26,365 nt of DNA from an uncultured Eubacteriales bacterium (GCA_900547645.1 URHP01000015.1:1-26365); one strand, 5' to 3'; positions 17,408-24,483 are shown, counted from the first letter of the stretch. Notes: generated from the sequence alone by a model not told the origin. Numbers and translations are program-made.

Positions 17408-17483
17408 TGGTGGGCCTTCACGGATTCGAACCGCGGACCAATCGGTTATGAGCCGACAGCTCTGACCACTGAGCTAAAGGCCC
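17408..17483 (-). tRNA. tRNA with CAT anticodon, probably tRNA-Ile2 (lysidine type)
   Basis: The 76-nt gene has acceptor stem GGGCCTT/AAGGCCC, encoded CCA and anticodon loop CTCATAA. CAT can mean elongator Met or, after lysidine modification by TilS, Ile for AUA codons. The C4-G69 and C5-G68 pairs are those TilS selects for, and the TTGGTC variable region matches the E. coli ileX gene as I recall it. I favour Ile2. It lacks the C1-A72 mismatch of an initiator tRNA. It is the first gene of the tRNA cluster. Confidence 0.85.
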
Positions 17484-17518
17484 GCAATTTCGGAGTGCCG
17501 CAATCGCAATGCTTGACT

Positions 17519-17547
17519 ATCATAGTATAATCCAACAAAAAAGTCAA
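17519..17547 (-). promoter_or_regulatory. Sigma-A promoter of the five-tRNA cluster
   Basis: On the minus strand TTGACT (17542-17547) and TATGAT (17519-17524) are separated by 17 bp. The first tRNA begins 36 nt beyond the -10 box. Confidence 0.75.
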
Positions 17548-17616
17548 GTATTTTTTCCGCGATTTTCATACTTTTTTTGCAACTTTTTGCAAGAAAAAAT
17601 GCCGCGCCTCTGCACG

Positions 17617-17677
17617 AAAAAAGAGCGATCTCTCCCGCCCGTCCATTGACTCAGACAAACCGGAGACGAATCGCTCT
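17617..17677 (-). terminator. Intrinsic terminator after the Ig-like membrane protein gene
   Basis: AGAGCGAT (17622-17629) pairs with ATCGCTCT (17670-17677) around a 40-nt loop. On the minus strand the stem is followed by TTTTTTCG. It starts 7 nt past the stop codon. Confidence 0.65.
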
Positions 17678-17683
17678 GTTCTT

Positions 17684-18676
17684 TTATTCCAGATATTCGT
17701 CAAGTTCCAGCCGGAAGCGCAGCCCGCGGGAGGTAAACATGACTTTGGGACTGAACTCAAGCGTGTGCGTACTGATATGATAGACGCAGGACTTTACGCC
17801 GTCCGTCTCTTCGGGGATCCCGCCCAACGAAAGGATCAGCTTGTCCGTATCAAGCGGATCGACCTTCCAAGCAAAGGTGAATTCCTGATAGACATCGGCG
17901 GAAGTATTTGCCCCGTCGACGATCACGACGGTCATGCGCCCGTGCCCGAAATCGTCCGGATCCGTGCGCAAAGATTCTTCGGGAAGTTCTTCCTGATCCA
18001 AAAACGCCCGGAATTCCTGCAAGCGGAAAGTCTTTGTGCCGTCCTGCACGGAATCAACGCCGCGATAGACGTAACCGTAGCCGAAATATCCGACCGTGTA
18101 TTCCAACGAAAGCGAAGCGCCATGAAATTCGGCGGAGACCGTCTGCGGCTCAGCGGAAAGCGCGCTGACTTCCGCCGCATCTCCGAAAATTTCACGCAAC
18201 GGAACTTTTGCCGCGACCTGATCGTTATAATCGGTACAGGAAGCATATATACCGTCCAGCTCAATCGCATTATTAAGGCTGAGCTGAAGCGCATCCGTAT
18301 GTTCAAACCGCACCTGTTTATAGATGACTTTATACGGCACTTCCAAATGCTGGGAGCCCACCGAAACGGTCATGCTGTATTTCCCGACCTTCCCCGTATC
18401 GAATCCCGTGACGTCCGCTTCTGACAGGCGCGCCCGCCGCTCGTCGCCGTCTGCATTGCGGAAGAGCAGTTCGCCTTCCGGCATCGGCTGATTGACGTAC
18501 AGTTCTTTGGTGCAGTCCACTTCGGAAAGGCTGTATTCCTCAAGATCGATGTCATCGAGCGCAGCATACCCCTGCCTGTTCCAAAAGACGACGGTAAGCG
18601 CGATCGCCGCCGCGATCGCGATCAGCAAAACGGCCGCACCGATCATGACCGAGGTCTTTTTGTTGAGCTTTGCCAT
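17684..18676 (-). CDS. Membrane-anchored extracytoplasmic protein with a bacterial Ig-like (Big_3-type) region
   Basis: The 330-residue protein starts MAKLNKKTS. Residues about 9-32 form a single hydrophobic helix after a Lys-rich start, so most of the chain should be outside the membrane. There is no lipobox Cys. Residues about 65-128 (LYVNQPMPEGELLF, then VTGFDTGKVGKYSMTVSVG) resemble the bacterial Ig-like group 3 repeat, whose hallmark is a V-T-G-F-D-T...G-Y-V pattern. Residues about 130-330 are beta-rich and unrecognised. The start at 18676 has GGAGGGG a few nt upstream; a GTG/ATG eight codons earlier (18700) is possible. It may be a cell-surface or envelope protein, but no function can be assigned. 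Confidence 0.8.
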   Translation of the reverse strand: MAKLNKKTSVMIGAAVLLIAIAAAIALTVVFWNRQGYAALDDIDLEEYSLSEVDCTKELYVNQPMPEGELLFRNADGDERRARLSEADVTGFDTGKVGKYSMTVSVGSQHLEVPYKVIYKQVRFEHTDALQLSLNNAIELDGIYASCTDYNDQVAAKVPLREIFGDAAEVSALSAEPQTVSAEFHGASLSLEYTVGYFGYGYVYRGVDSVQDGTKTFRLQEFRAFLDQEELPEESLRTDPDDFGHGRMTVVIVDGANTSADVYQEFTFAWKVDPLDTDKLILSLGGIPEETDGVKSCVYHISTHTLEFSPKVMFTSRGLRFRLELDEYLE

Positions 18677-18726
18677 AGAACCCCTCCGAACCCGCGGCAT
18701 TGCCCCGCCGCACCCTAAACAGCAGT

Positions 18727-18755
18727 ATTATACTATATGATTTGAAAAAAGTAAA
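18727..18755 (-). promoter_or_regulatory. Proximal sigma-A promoter of the Ig-like membrane protein gene
   Basis: On the minus strand TTTACT (18750-18755) and TATAAT (18727-18732) are separated by 17 bp, with the start codon 50 nt beyond. Confidence 0.7.
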
Positions 18756-18864
18756 GCCACTTTTTCAAATTGCACGCTTCCCCAAACAGACCTGCGGCAA
18801 AAAGCAACCCGTCGCCCGCAGATCATTGCCGCCATCTGCCGGGCAAATTCTCTTTACCATTTTT

Positions 18865-18893
18865 ACTATAGCACAAAATCGACCCGAAATCAA
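18865..18893 (-). promoter_or_regulatory. Possible distal promoter upstream of the Ig-like membrane protein gene
   Basis: On the minus strand TTGATT (18888-18893) and TATAGT (18865-18870) are separated by 17 bp. A transcript from here would carry a leader of about 180 nt in which GCAGAT/ATCTGC and CTGCGG/CCGCAG stems overlap and exclude each other. I recognise no riboswitch class. Confidence 0.45.
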
Positions 18894-18906
18894 GCCCCGG
18901 TTTGTG

Positions 18907-18937
18907 AAAAAAGAAAGCCGATGCGGGCTTTCTTTTT
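18907..18937 (-). terminator. Intrinsic terminator of the 57-residue small gene
   Basis: AAAAAGAAAGCC (18908-18919) and GGCTTTCTTTTT (18926-18937) form a perfect 12-bp stem with a 6-nt loop. On the minus strand T residues follow. It starts 22 nt after the TAA of the small gene. Confidence 0.8.
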
Positions 18938-18958
18938 CCTGTTGAACACAGATCCACA

Positions 18959-19132
18959 TTATCCGCGCCAGAGCGCAACCGAATCGACCGTAAAGCGCCC
19001 GTTCCCGCGCAGCACGACCGTATGTGCGCCTGAAGAAAGCACCTCCGACAGCCATACGCCGCCATGCAGTACAGAGCCTCCGAGGAGGATCCCCGCCAGC
19101 AAGAATGCAACAATTTTGTCGATCGCTTTCAT
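18959..19132 (-). CDS. Small 57-residue protein with signal/anchor segment (unrecognised)
   Basis: The ATG at 19132 is preceded by GAGGA at 7 nt and opens 57 codons ending in TAA. The N-terminus MKAIDKIVAFLLAGILLGGS is a short basic start followed by a hydrophobic helix (about 6-26), like a signal peptide or single anchor. The rest (VLHGGVWLSEVLSSGAHTVV, then LRGNGRFTVDSVALWRG) is probably outside the membrane and could be a short beta structure. An intrinsic terminator follows at once. Ribosome site, hydrophobic start and terminator together make it a credible gene. I know no family for it. A weak TTGACC-N15-TATCAT lies upstream. Confidence 0.6.
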   Translation of the reverse strand: MKAIDKIVAFLLAGILLGGSVLHGGVWLSEVLSSGAHTVVLRGNGRFTVDSVALWRG

Positions 19133-19167
19133 ATTCTTTCCTCAGTTTGTGAACGGATGATAAATTC

Positions 19168-19198
19168 ATGCGCGCCCGGTCAACGGACGGGCGTGCAT
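19168..19198. promoter_or_regulatory. Inverted repeat between the divergent small gene and DMT transporter
   Basis: ATGCGCGCCCG (19168-19178) and CGGGCGTGCAT (19188-19198) pair with one mismatch around 9 nt. It lies just upstream of the -35 of the plus-strand transporter promoter and over the possible -35 (TTGACC) of the minus-strand small gene. It is placed like an operator shared by two divergent promoters. Confidence 0.45.
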
Positions 19199-19201
19199 TC
19201 A

Positions 19202-19230
19202 TTGACTTTTGCCGAAAAACGGCATATAAT
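19202..19230 (+). promoter_or_regulatory. Sigma-A promoter of the DMT transporter with a palindromic spacer
   Basis: TTGACT (19202-19207) and TATAAT (19225-19230) have the optimal 17-bp spacing. The spacer is almost filled by TGCCG-AAAAA-CGGCA (19210-19224), a perfect inverted repeat where a repressor would block RNA polymerase. The start codon ATG begins 8 nt after the -10 box, so the transcript should start at or next to it. Confidence 0.8.
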
Positions 19231-19237
19231 GTCTTGT

Positions 19238-20197
19238 ATGCGGACGGCAACAAAAAAGGGGCTCGGGATCCTGTTTATCCTCGGCGCGGCGCTCTGCTTT
19301 GCGCTCATGAATTTATTCGTCAACCTTGCGGGCGATCTTCCGCTCATGCAGAAGGTCTTTTTCCGCAACGGACTGACCGTTGTCGTCGTATTCGTGATCC
19401 TTTGCTTTCAGAAGGAGCATTTCCGCATCCGGAGCAAGGCGTGCATTCCGTGGCATCTGCTGCGGTCCGGGCTGGGGCTTTTGGGCGTCGTGCTCAATTT
19501 TTACGCGATCGACCACATCGGCAGCATTTCGGACGCCTCCATCCTGAACAAGCTGTCCCCTTTCTTTGCCATCCTCTTTTCGGTGTTTCTGCTCAGGGAA
19601 AAACCTGCCATTCCCGAGATCATCTTCGTCCTGCTCGCCTTTGCGGGCGCCATGTGCGTGGTGAACCCGCGCTTTGACATGGAAGTGCTGCCCGCGCTCT
19701 CCGGCTTTGCGAGCGGCGCCTGCGCGGGATTTGCCTATACCTGCGTGCGCATCCTTGGAAACAAGGGCGAGCGCGGCATCATGACCGTATTCTTTTTTGC
19801 CGCCTTTTCCACCGTCGTCTCGCTGCCGCTGATGCTCGCCTTCTACCAACCGATGACGGGAATGCAGCTGGTGTGGCTGCTGCTTGCGGGCGCGGCGGCG
19901 ACGGGCGGACAGTTCTGCATTACCGCCGCATACCGTCAGGCGCCCGCCAAGGAGATCGCCGTATTCGACTACATGCAGGTTTTCTTTGCGGCGATCCTCG
20001 GGTTTTTGTTCCTCGATCAGATCCCAAAGCCGCTCAGCTTTGCGGGATACGCGATCATCATCGGCGCGGCGGTCGGGCAATGGGCGTATCACTTTGTCCG
20101 GGCGCGCCGCGCGCAGCGTGCCTGCGCGCCCGCCGCGCAGGCGCCCGAACCTCCGCCGGAAGACGCGCCGCCGCCCGAAGAATCCGGGCGGGAATAA
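19238..20197 (+). CDS. EamA/DMT-superfamily transporter
   Basis: The 319-residue protein consists of two EamA repeats with about ten predicted membrane helices. Typical features are the opening GILFILGAALCFALMNLFVN, the F-R-N turn after helix 2, the ILNKLSPFFAILFSVFLLRE end of the first repeat, and VFDYMQVFFAAILGFLFLDQ near the end. The last 35 residues are an Ala/Pro/Glu-rich cytoplasmic tail. Members export or import small metabolites; the substrate is unknown. The ATG at 19238 has no ribosome site and almost coincides with the predicted transcription start. Another in-frame ATG (19229) overlaps the -10 box and is unlikely to be used. It is the only clear plus-strand gene. Confidence 0.9.
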   Translation: MRTATKKGLGILFILGAALCFALMNLFVNLAGDLPLMQKVFFRNGLTVVVVFVILCFQKEHFRIRSKACIPWHLLRSGLGLLGVVLNFYAIDHIGSISDASILNKLSPFFAILFSVFLLREKPAIPEIIFVLLAFAGAMCVVNPRFDMEVLPALSGFASGACAGFAYTCVRILGNKGERGIMTVFFFAAFSTVVSLPLMLAFYQPMTGMQLVWLLLAGAAATGGQFCITAAYRQAPAKEIAVFDYMQVFFAAILGFLFLDQIPKPLSFAGYAIIIGAAVGQWAYHFVRARRAQRACAPAAQAPEPPPEDAPPPEESGRE

Positions 20198-20210
20198 ATT
20201 AGTTACAGAC

Positions 20211-20242
20211 GCCGCGCCCGTGCAGTTTTGCACGGGCGCGGC
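20211..20242. terminator. Bidirectional hairpin between convergent genes
   Basis: GCCGCGCCCGTGCA (20211-20224) and its perfect complement (20229-20242) enclose a 4-nt loop. The 14-bp GC-rich stem lies 13 nt after the transporter stop and 18 nt before the phosphoesterase end. The T run is weak on both sides, but placement and stem strength suggest termination in both directions. Confidence 0.65.
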
Positions 20243-20260
20243 GCGTTTCCGAACGGTTTT

Positions 20261-20728
20261 CTACCGAATGGGAACGATGGTCGGCGTCAGTTTGTCCCCG
20301 TGAACGACCAGATAACAGTACGACGGCGCGGTATAGTCCCCCGCCGCGCCGGGATTGACGCAGAGCACGCCGTCCACGTCTTCGATCTTTGCACGGTGGG
20401 TATGACCGTAGAGCGCGGCGTCGCATCCGAGTTCCTTTGCGCGCGCGGCAAGGCGGGAAAGCCCGCTCTTGACGCCGTATCTGTGTCCGTGGCAGCAAAA
20501 AATGCGCACGCGCTCCGCCTCAATGACGATCTCGTCCAGACCGTACGAAAAATCGCAGTTGCCCTTCATGACGTATGCCTTTTCCGGATTGTCCCGCGCG
20601 AAGTCGCGCACGTCCGCGGAGCCGTCCCCGAGATGCACGACAAAATCGTTCTCCGAAAACAGCGGCGCAAGCTTTTCCACATTCTTTTTTCTGCCGTGCG
20701 AGTCCGACAATACCACGAACGTCTTCAC
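20261..20728 (-). CDS. YfcE/MJ0936-family metallophosphoesterase
   Basis: The 155-residue calcineurin-like phosphoesterase shows all metal-binding blocks of the family: SDSHG (D9, H11), HLGDG (D35), KGNCD (N57), CCHGHRYG (H80, H82) and YGHTH (H109, H111). Relatives are Mn-dependent phosphodiesterases of unsettled natural substrate. The start codon is GTG at 20728, with GGAGG 7 nt upstream, and it overlaps the rdgB stop by 4 nt (GTGA). The rdgB-phosphoesterase pairing is common in Bacillota as far as I recall. It is the last gene of the ade operon. Confidence 0.93.
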   Translation of the reverse strand: MKTFVVLSDSHGRKKNVEKLAPLFSENDFVVHLGDGSADVRDFARDNPEKAYVMKGNCDFSYGLDEIVIEAERVRIFCCHGHRYGVKSGLSRLAARAKELGCDAALYGHTHRAKIEDVDGVLCVNPGAAGDYTAPSYCYLVVHGDKLTPTIVPIR

Positions 20729-21285
20729 AATTTCGCCTCCAGCGCGGCGAGCGCGCGGGCGCGGTGCGAAACAGAGTTCTTCTCCGCTTCCGTTGCCTCG
20801 GCAAAAGATTTTTTCAGATCGAAGCTGTAAAACAGGCTGTCATAGCCAAACCCGCCCGCGCCGCGCTCTTCGCGCAGGATCTCGCCCTCCGTACGCCCTT
20901 CTGCGACCGTCTCCCGCCCGTCGGGAAAGACGAGCGCCACCGCGCAGGAAAAGTGCGCCGCACGGCTTTGGATGCCGCTCAGATTTTTCAGCAGCAGAGC
21001 GCGGTTTTCCGCATCTCCGCCGCCCGAATAGCGCGCGCTCCGCACGCCGGGCGCGCCGCCGAGCGCGTCCACGCACAGCCCGCTGTCGTCTGCGAGCGCG
21101 GGAAGCCCCGTTGCGCGGGACACCGCCCGCGCCTTGAGAAGCGCGTTTTCCGCGAATGTTTCACCCGTTTCCTCGACTTCGCCTGTAAAGCCCGCCTGTC
21201 CTTCGGAGAGGATCTCCCAGGCGGGAAAGATCGCGCGCATCTCCCTGAGTTTGTGCGCGTTGCCCGTAGCCGCCACCACTTTCAT
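20725..21285 (-). CDS. rdgB: Non-canonical purine NTP pyrophosphatase (RdgB/HAM1 family)
   Basis: RdgB hydrolyses ITP, dITP and XTP to monophosphates, keeping deaminated purines out of nucleic acids. The 186-residue protein has ATGNAHKLREM at its start (family SxNxxK position), ETGETFAENALLKA (39-52), the catalytic ADDSGLCVDAL (65-75), GGFGYDSLFY, and the closing SHRARALAAL. The ATG at 21285 has AAGGAG 7 nt upstream and lies 1 nt after the upstream stop; an ATG six codons earlier overlaps that gene and lacks a site. Its place in an operon with adenine deaminase makes sense, since adenine deamination yields hypoxanthine, a precursor of inosine nucleotides. Confidence 0.96.
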   Translation of the reverse strand: MKVVAATGNAHKLREMRAIFPAWEILSEGQAGFTGEVEETGETFAENALLKARAVSRATGLPALADDSGLCVDALGGAPGVRSARYSGGGDAENRALLLKNLSGIQSRAAHFSCAVALVFPDGRETVAEGRTEGEILREERGAGGFGYDSLFYSFDLKKSFAEATEAEKNSVSHRARALAALEAKL

Positions 21286-21286
21286 T

Positions 21287-21784
21287 TCAAATCTCCTTTT
21301 CATATGCGACGCGCGTCTCGCCCGTGGCGATCACGACCGTGCCGCAATGCGTAAATCCGTTCGCTTCCAATGCCGAGCGCATGGGAACGTTGCCCGCGTG
21401 CGTATCCACGCGCACCGACTTTGCCCCGACGGCGCGCGCATGCGCGCAGGCGGCGCAAAAAATCGCCGAAGCCACCCCGCGGCGGCGGAAATCGGGCGAT
21501 ACCGCCACGCGATGCAGCGCAACGTACCGACCGCTTTGCAGCCACGCGCCTTCGATCCGGTCATATGCCGGTTCGCAGGGGACCAGCACGAAGGTCCCCG
21601 CGATCATGTTTCCCTCCCGCACAACGTACAGTTCCCCGCGCGCAAAATGCGCCGCGGTATCCTGCGCCGTAGGCGGAAAGTTCTGCCACTGATCCAGCCC
21701 CTGCGCCCGCAGGTAAGCGCGCGCCGCCTCCAGGATCTTACCGACGGCGGGAAGATCCTCCCGCCGCGCAAGCTCCGCCGTCAT
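21287..21784 (-). CDS. GNAT-family N-acetyltransferase
   Basis: The 165-residue protein has the acetyl-CoA-binding motif A, LHRVAVSPDFRRRGVASAIF (residues 90-109), with the RRRGVAS pyrophosphate loop. Motif B, VDTHAGNVPMRSALEANGF (126-144), follows. The N-terminal part contains LDQWQNFPP, often seen in small-molecule GNATs of Bacillota. The acceptor is unknown. The ATG at 21784 overlaps the ade stop by 4 nt (ATGA), so it is translated together with ade and rdgB. Confidence 0.92.
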   Translation of the reverse strand: MTAELARREDLPAVGKILEAARAYLRAQGLDQWQNFPPTAQDTAAHFARGELYVVREGNMIAGTFVLVPCEPAYDRIEGAWLQSGRYVALHRVAVSPDFRRRGVASAIFCAACAHARAVGAKSVRVDTHAGNVPMRSALEANGFTHCGTVVIATGETRVAYEKEI

Positions 21785-23523
21785 TCGTCCGCCTCGATCG
21801 AAGCAAACCGGAAGGCGTCTACATCGAACAGCCCTCTGTCCGTGAGTTTCAGGTGCGGAATGACGGGCAGCGCCAGAAACGCAAGCGTCATAAAGGGATC
21901 GTAACCCTCCTTCACGCCCATCCGGCGGGCGAGCGCCGCGAGCTTTGCCGTTTCGCGCGCGACCGTCTCGGCAGGCGCGGAGCTCATCAGCCCCGCAACG
22001 TCGAGCGCAAACACCTCTTCGACGCCCTCGCCGACCAGCGCCATGCCCCCGCCCGCGCGCTTCAAAAGCGCCACGACGCGCGCCATTGCCGCGTTATCGT
22101 CGCCAAGCACGACGAGGTTATGCGAATCATGCGCGACGGAGATGCCGAGCGCGCCGCCGCGGAACCCGTAGTTCTGAACGAGCGCAAGCCCGAGATTCCC
22201 GCTCGCAAAATGCCGTTCGACGACGGCAAGTTTGCAAAGACCGTCCGGAAGGATCACGTCCCCGCCCCTGCTTTCGACCGTCACGATCCGCTCTTCGGTC
22301 ACCAGCTCGTTGGGGCGCACATACATTGCGCGCGCACGTCTGCCCTTCAGCGCAATGCGAAAGCTCTCCGCCGTCACGTCGCCCGCATGAACGGTCCCGC
22401 GCACCGCATCCGGCAGATAGGGCTGCGCAGAAAAACGCGCCGAACCGTTCTCCGCCACGAGCACGCCCTGTTTCCAGACGGCACGGACGCGGTACTCCTT
22501 CACGTCGTCCACCGCCACCATGTCCGCATAATACCCGGGAGCGACGGCGCCATGTCCGCGAAGCCCGTAACATTCGGCAACATTCTTTGTCGCCGCACAG
22601 ACAGCCCACAGGGGCGGCACGCCAAGGGCGGCGAGCGTGCGCAGCGCGTCATCCATATGCCCGCGCTCCATCAGATCCGCGGCATGCTTATCGTCCGAAC
22701 ACAGCAGGAAGCGGCGGAAATTTTCCGCCGTCATCAGGGGCGCGCAAAGGGCTGCGTTATTCGCCGAAGATCCGCAGCGGATCTGGACATACATACCGCG
22801 CGCGATCTTCTCCGCGACTTCGGCGGCAGATAAACTTTCATGATCGGTCGCGATCTGCGCGCAGAGATAGGCGTTGAGCGCATCCCCCGTGACGCCGGGA
22901 GCGTGACCGTCGGCAATTTTTCCGAACGCCTGCGCCGCCTCCAGCTTGGAAAGCACTTCTTCCTCCCCTGCGAGAACGGCGGGATAGTTCATCATCTCTC
23001 CCAGACCGAAAAAAAGCCCGCGCTCCAATTCCTCCGCCGTGGCGCGCGCATCGAGACGCGCGCCGCTCGTTTCAAACGGCGTGGCAGGCACACAGGAAGG
23101 CAGCTGCATAAAGACGTCCATGGGCGTGACCTGCCCTGCGCGCAGACGGGAAAACGCCTCCGCGAGATACTCCGCTCCCTGTACGCCGCACACGTTGACC
23201 AGCTCGTGCGGATCGGCGACGATGCCGCTCGTCCCGTGCGCGACCGCAAGGCGCGCAAACGCTTCGGGCGTGAGCATGGAACTCTCCACGTGAATGTGGG
23301 AATCGAGAAATCCGGGAAGGATCACGCACCCGGCCGCATCATACGTTTCCCTGGCGCGATACCCCTCCCCGATGCCGACGATCACGCCGCACCTGACGGC
23401 GACGTCGCCCTGTCCCACCTCTCCCGTAAACACGTTGAAGACGCGTCCGCCGCGGATCACAAGGTCGCATTCCGCGCGCTTCATGGCGCAATCGACAAGC
23501 TCTTTCATGTTCGGATATTTCAT
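21781..23523 (-). CDS. ade: Adenine deaminase (Ade)
   Basis: Ade converts adenine to hypoxanthine and ammonia for purine salvage. The 580-residue protein matches the family length (577 in B. subtilis) and architecture. It has an amidohydrolase barrel with the metal-binding pair GFLDSHIHVESSMLTP (H76, H78), VADPHELVNVCG (H106), a second metal block CSDDKHAADLMERGH, and a C-terminal adenine deaminase domain with GGALGISVAHDSHNLVVLG. I start at the ATG at 23523 because a TATAAT sits 6 nt upstream. The open frame continues 38 codons further but is not family-like. There is no ribosome site. A second ATG (23508) is possible. It is the first gene of a four-gene coupled operon. Confidence 0.95.
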   Translation of the reverse strand: MKYPNMKELVDCAMKRAECDLVIRGGRVFNVFTGEVGQGDVAVRCGVIVGIGEGYRARETYDAAGCVILPGFLDSHIHVESSMLTPEAFARLAVAHGTSGIVADPHELVNVCGVQGAEYLAEAFSRLRAGQVTPMDVFMQLPSCVPATPFETSGARLDARATAEELERGLFFGLGEMMNYPAVLAGEEEVLSKLEAAQAFGKIADGHAPGVTGDALNAYLCAQIATDHESLSAAEVAEKIARGMYVQIRCGSSANNAALCAPLMTAENFRRFLLCSDDKHAADLMERGHMDDALRTLAALGVPPLWAVCAATKNVAECYGLRGHGAVAPGYYADMVAVDDVKEYRVRAVWKQGVLVAENGSARFSAQPYLPDAVRGTVHAGDVTAESFRIALKGRRARAMYVRPNELVTEERIVTVESRGGDVILPDGLCKLAVVERHFASGNLGLALVQNYGFRGGALGISVAHDSHNLVVLGDDNAAMARVVALLKRAGGGMALVGEGVEEVFALDVAGLMSSAPAETVARETAKLAALARRMGVKEGYDPFMTLAFLALPVIPHLKLTDRGLFDVDAFRFASIEADE

Positions 23524-23529
23524 GTCCAA

Positions 23530-23558
23530 ATTATAGCAGAAATTCCCCCGCAACGCAA
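23530..23558 (-). promoter_or_regulatory. Promoter of the ade operon, adjacent to the start codon
   Basis: On the minus strand TTGCGT (23553-23558, a weak -35) and TATAAT (23530-23535) have 17-bp spacing. The ade ATG begins 7 nt after the -10 box, which is where transcription should start, so the mRNA would have no leader. Confidence 0.65.
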
Positions 23559-23789
23559 GACAATCCAACCGAAAACTGAAAACAAGACTTCCTTGATAAA
23601 GTTTACTCGCTTTGTATCCTTCACGGACTTGTTTCACAGGATGACATCCTGAACGGTTAATGATTCTTACATATAATTACTTCTTTCACCGCTGACACGG
23701 TTATTTTCGCATGCCAAATTTTTCATAATTGACAATTCGCTACACTCGTTCATAACAATCACGAAAGCAGAAATATAAAACAATATGAT

Positions 23790-23821
23790 AAGGAGCGTTC
23801 AGAAATATCCGAACACTCCTT
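23790..23821 (-). terminator. Hairpin after the putative immunity gene
   Basis: AAGGAG-C-GTTC pairs with GAAC-A-CTCCTT around a 10-nt loop. On the minus strand an AT-rich tail with a TTTTATATTT run follows after about 9 nt. It starts 8 nt beyond the stop codon. Confidence 0.6.
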
Positions 23822-23829
23822 CACTATAC

Positions 23830-24483
23830 TTATAATAACTTCTTTTTCTTTAATATTTCCTCTCCTGTTTTATACTTTGTTCTTTTACAATAATATTTTA
23901 ATATTGCAAGTTGTTGAATTCGAGACAAAGCCATAAAATCAATCTTAAAATAATCATCAACTCTTCTAAGATTGAGATTATCATTAACCAGCCAAATTCG
24001 TTCTTTCCCCAAATTCAACATTACAGACAAGCACAATTCCGGGGAAATTTCGGGTTCGAAAATTATATTGTTTTTATTGAAAAATATAATTTTCAATCCC
24101 CGATAATATTCCCCTTTATGCCGCCATAATCCGTCACAAAAAACGACCTGCGTAATTTCATCATATGATATTTCACGAAATTTCTTAGAAAAAATCCATG
24201 GGTAATACTGAATACATGTACTTGTAAAGGTCACGATATCCGAATAATAAAGAAACAATAGGACAAACAGCACCGTTACTATCGGCATTATAATCCCATA
24301 CCACTTTAATCCGATCAACATGGCAAGATTTAAGGCGCCATCAACACCGCCTTCGATATCAGACGAATGTACAAAATAACTAAACCCAAATGAAAGCAAC
24401 AGAACGCCAAAAAATAAAGTTATATATATACCGACAACAAATCGTAACCGTTCATTATGTGCCCATAATTTCTTTTTTACCAT
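23830..24483 (-). CDS. Two-TM protein with soluble C-terminal domain, possible immunity partner of the Rhs tip
   Basis: The 217-residue protein has two hydrophobic helices (about 13-36 and 60-80) followed by a soluble, probably cytoplasmic domain of about 135 residues with beta-rich stretches (FREISYDEITQVVF, YYRGLKIIFFNKNNIIFEPE) and a Lys-rich end. I recognise no family; the strand pattern is reminiscent of membrane proteins with a PH-like domain. The ATG at 24483 overlaps the Rhs stop by 7 nt. The frame is open 38 codons further upstream inside the Rhs gene, but those residues are an out-of-frame shadow. Codon use is AT-rich like the Rhs tip. The immunity role is inferred only from position and shared composition. 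Confidence 0.65.
   Translation of the reverse strand: MVKKKLWAHNERLRFVVGIYITLFFGVLLLSFGFSYFVHSSDIEGGVDGALNLAMLIGLKWYGIIMPIVTVLFVLLFLYYSDIVTFTSTCIQYYPWIFSKKFREISYDEITQVVFCDGLWRHKGEYYRGLKIIFFNKNNIIFEPEISPELCLSVMLNLGKERIWLVNDNLNLRRVDDYFKIDFMALSRIQQLAILKYYCKRTKYKTGEEILKKKKLL

Larger units (their letters stand above)
23524..23829. other. Intergenic gap between ade and the AT-rich island
   Basis: This stretch holds the ade promoter (23530-23558), a 15-bp palindrome CAGGATG-A-CATCCTG at 23637-23651, and, from about 23652, AT-rich sequence with no credible gene on either strand. The hairpin at 23790-23821 closes it. Base composition drops sharply near 23640, which I take as one edge of the transferred block. 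Confidence 0.6.

Noticed and set aside
18765..19253. 162-codon minus-strand frame across the small gene and promoters
   Set aside because: It runs through a strong terminator and two promoters, has no ribosome site and a Cys/Arg-rich composition. The 57-residue frame in the same region is better supported.
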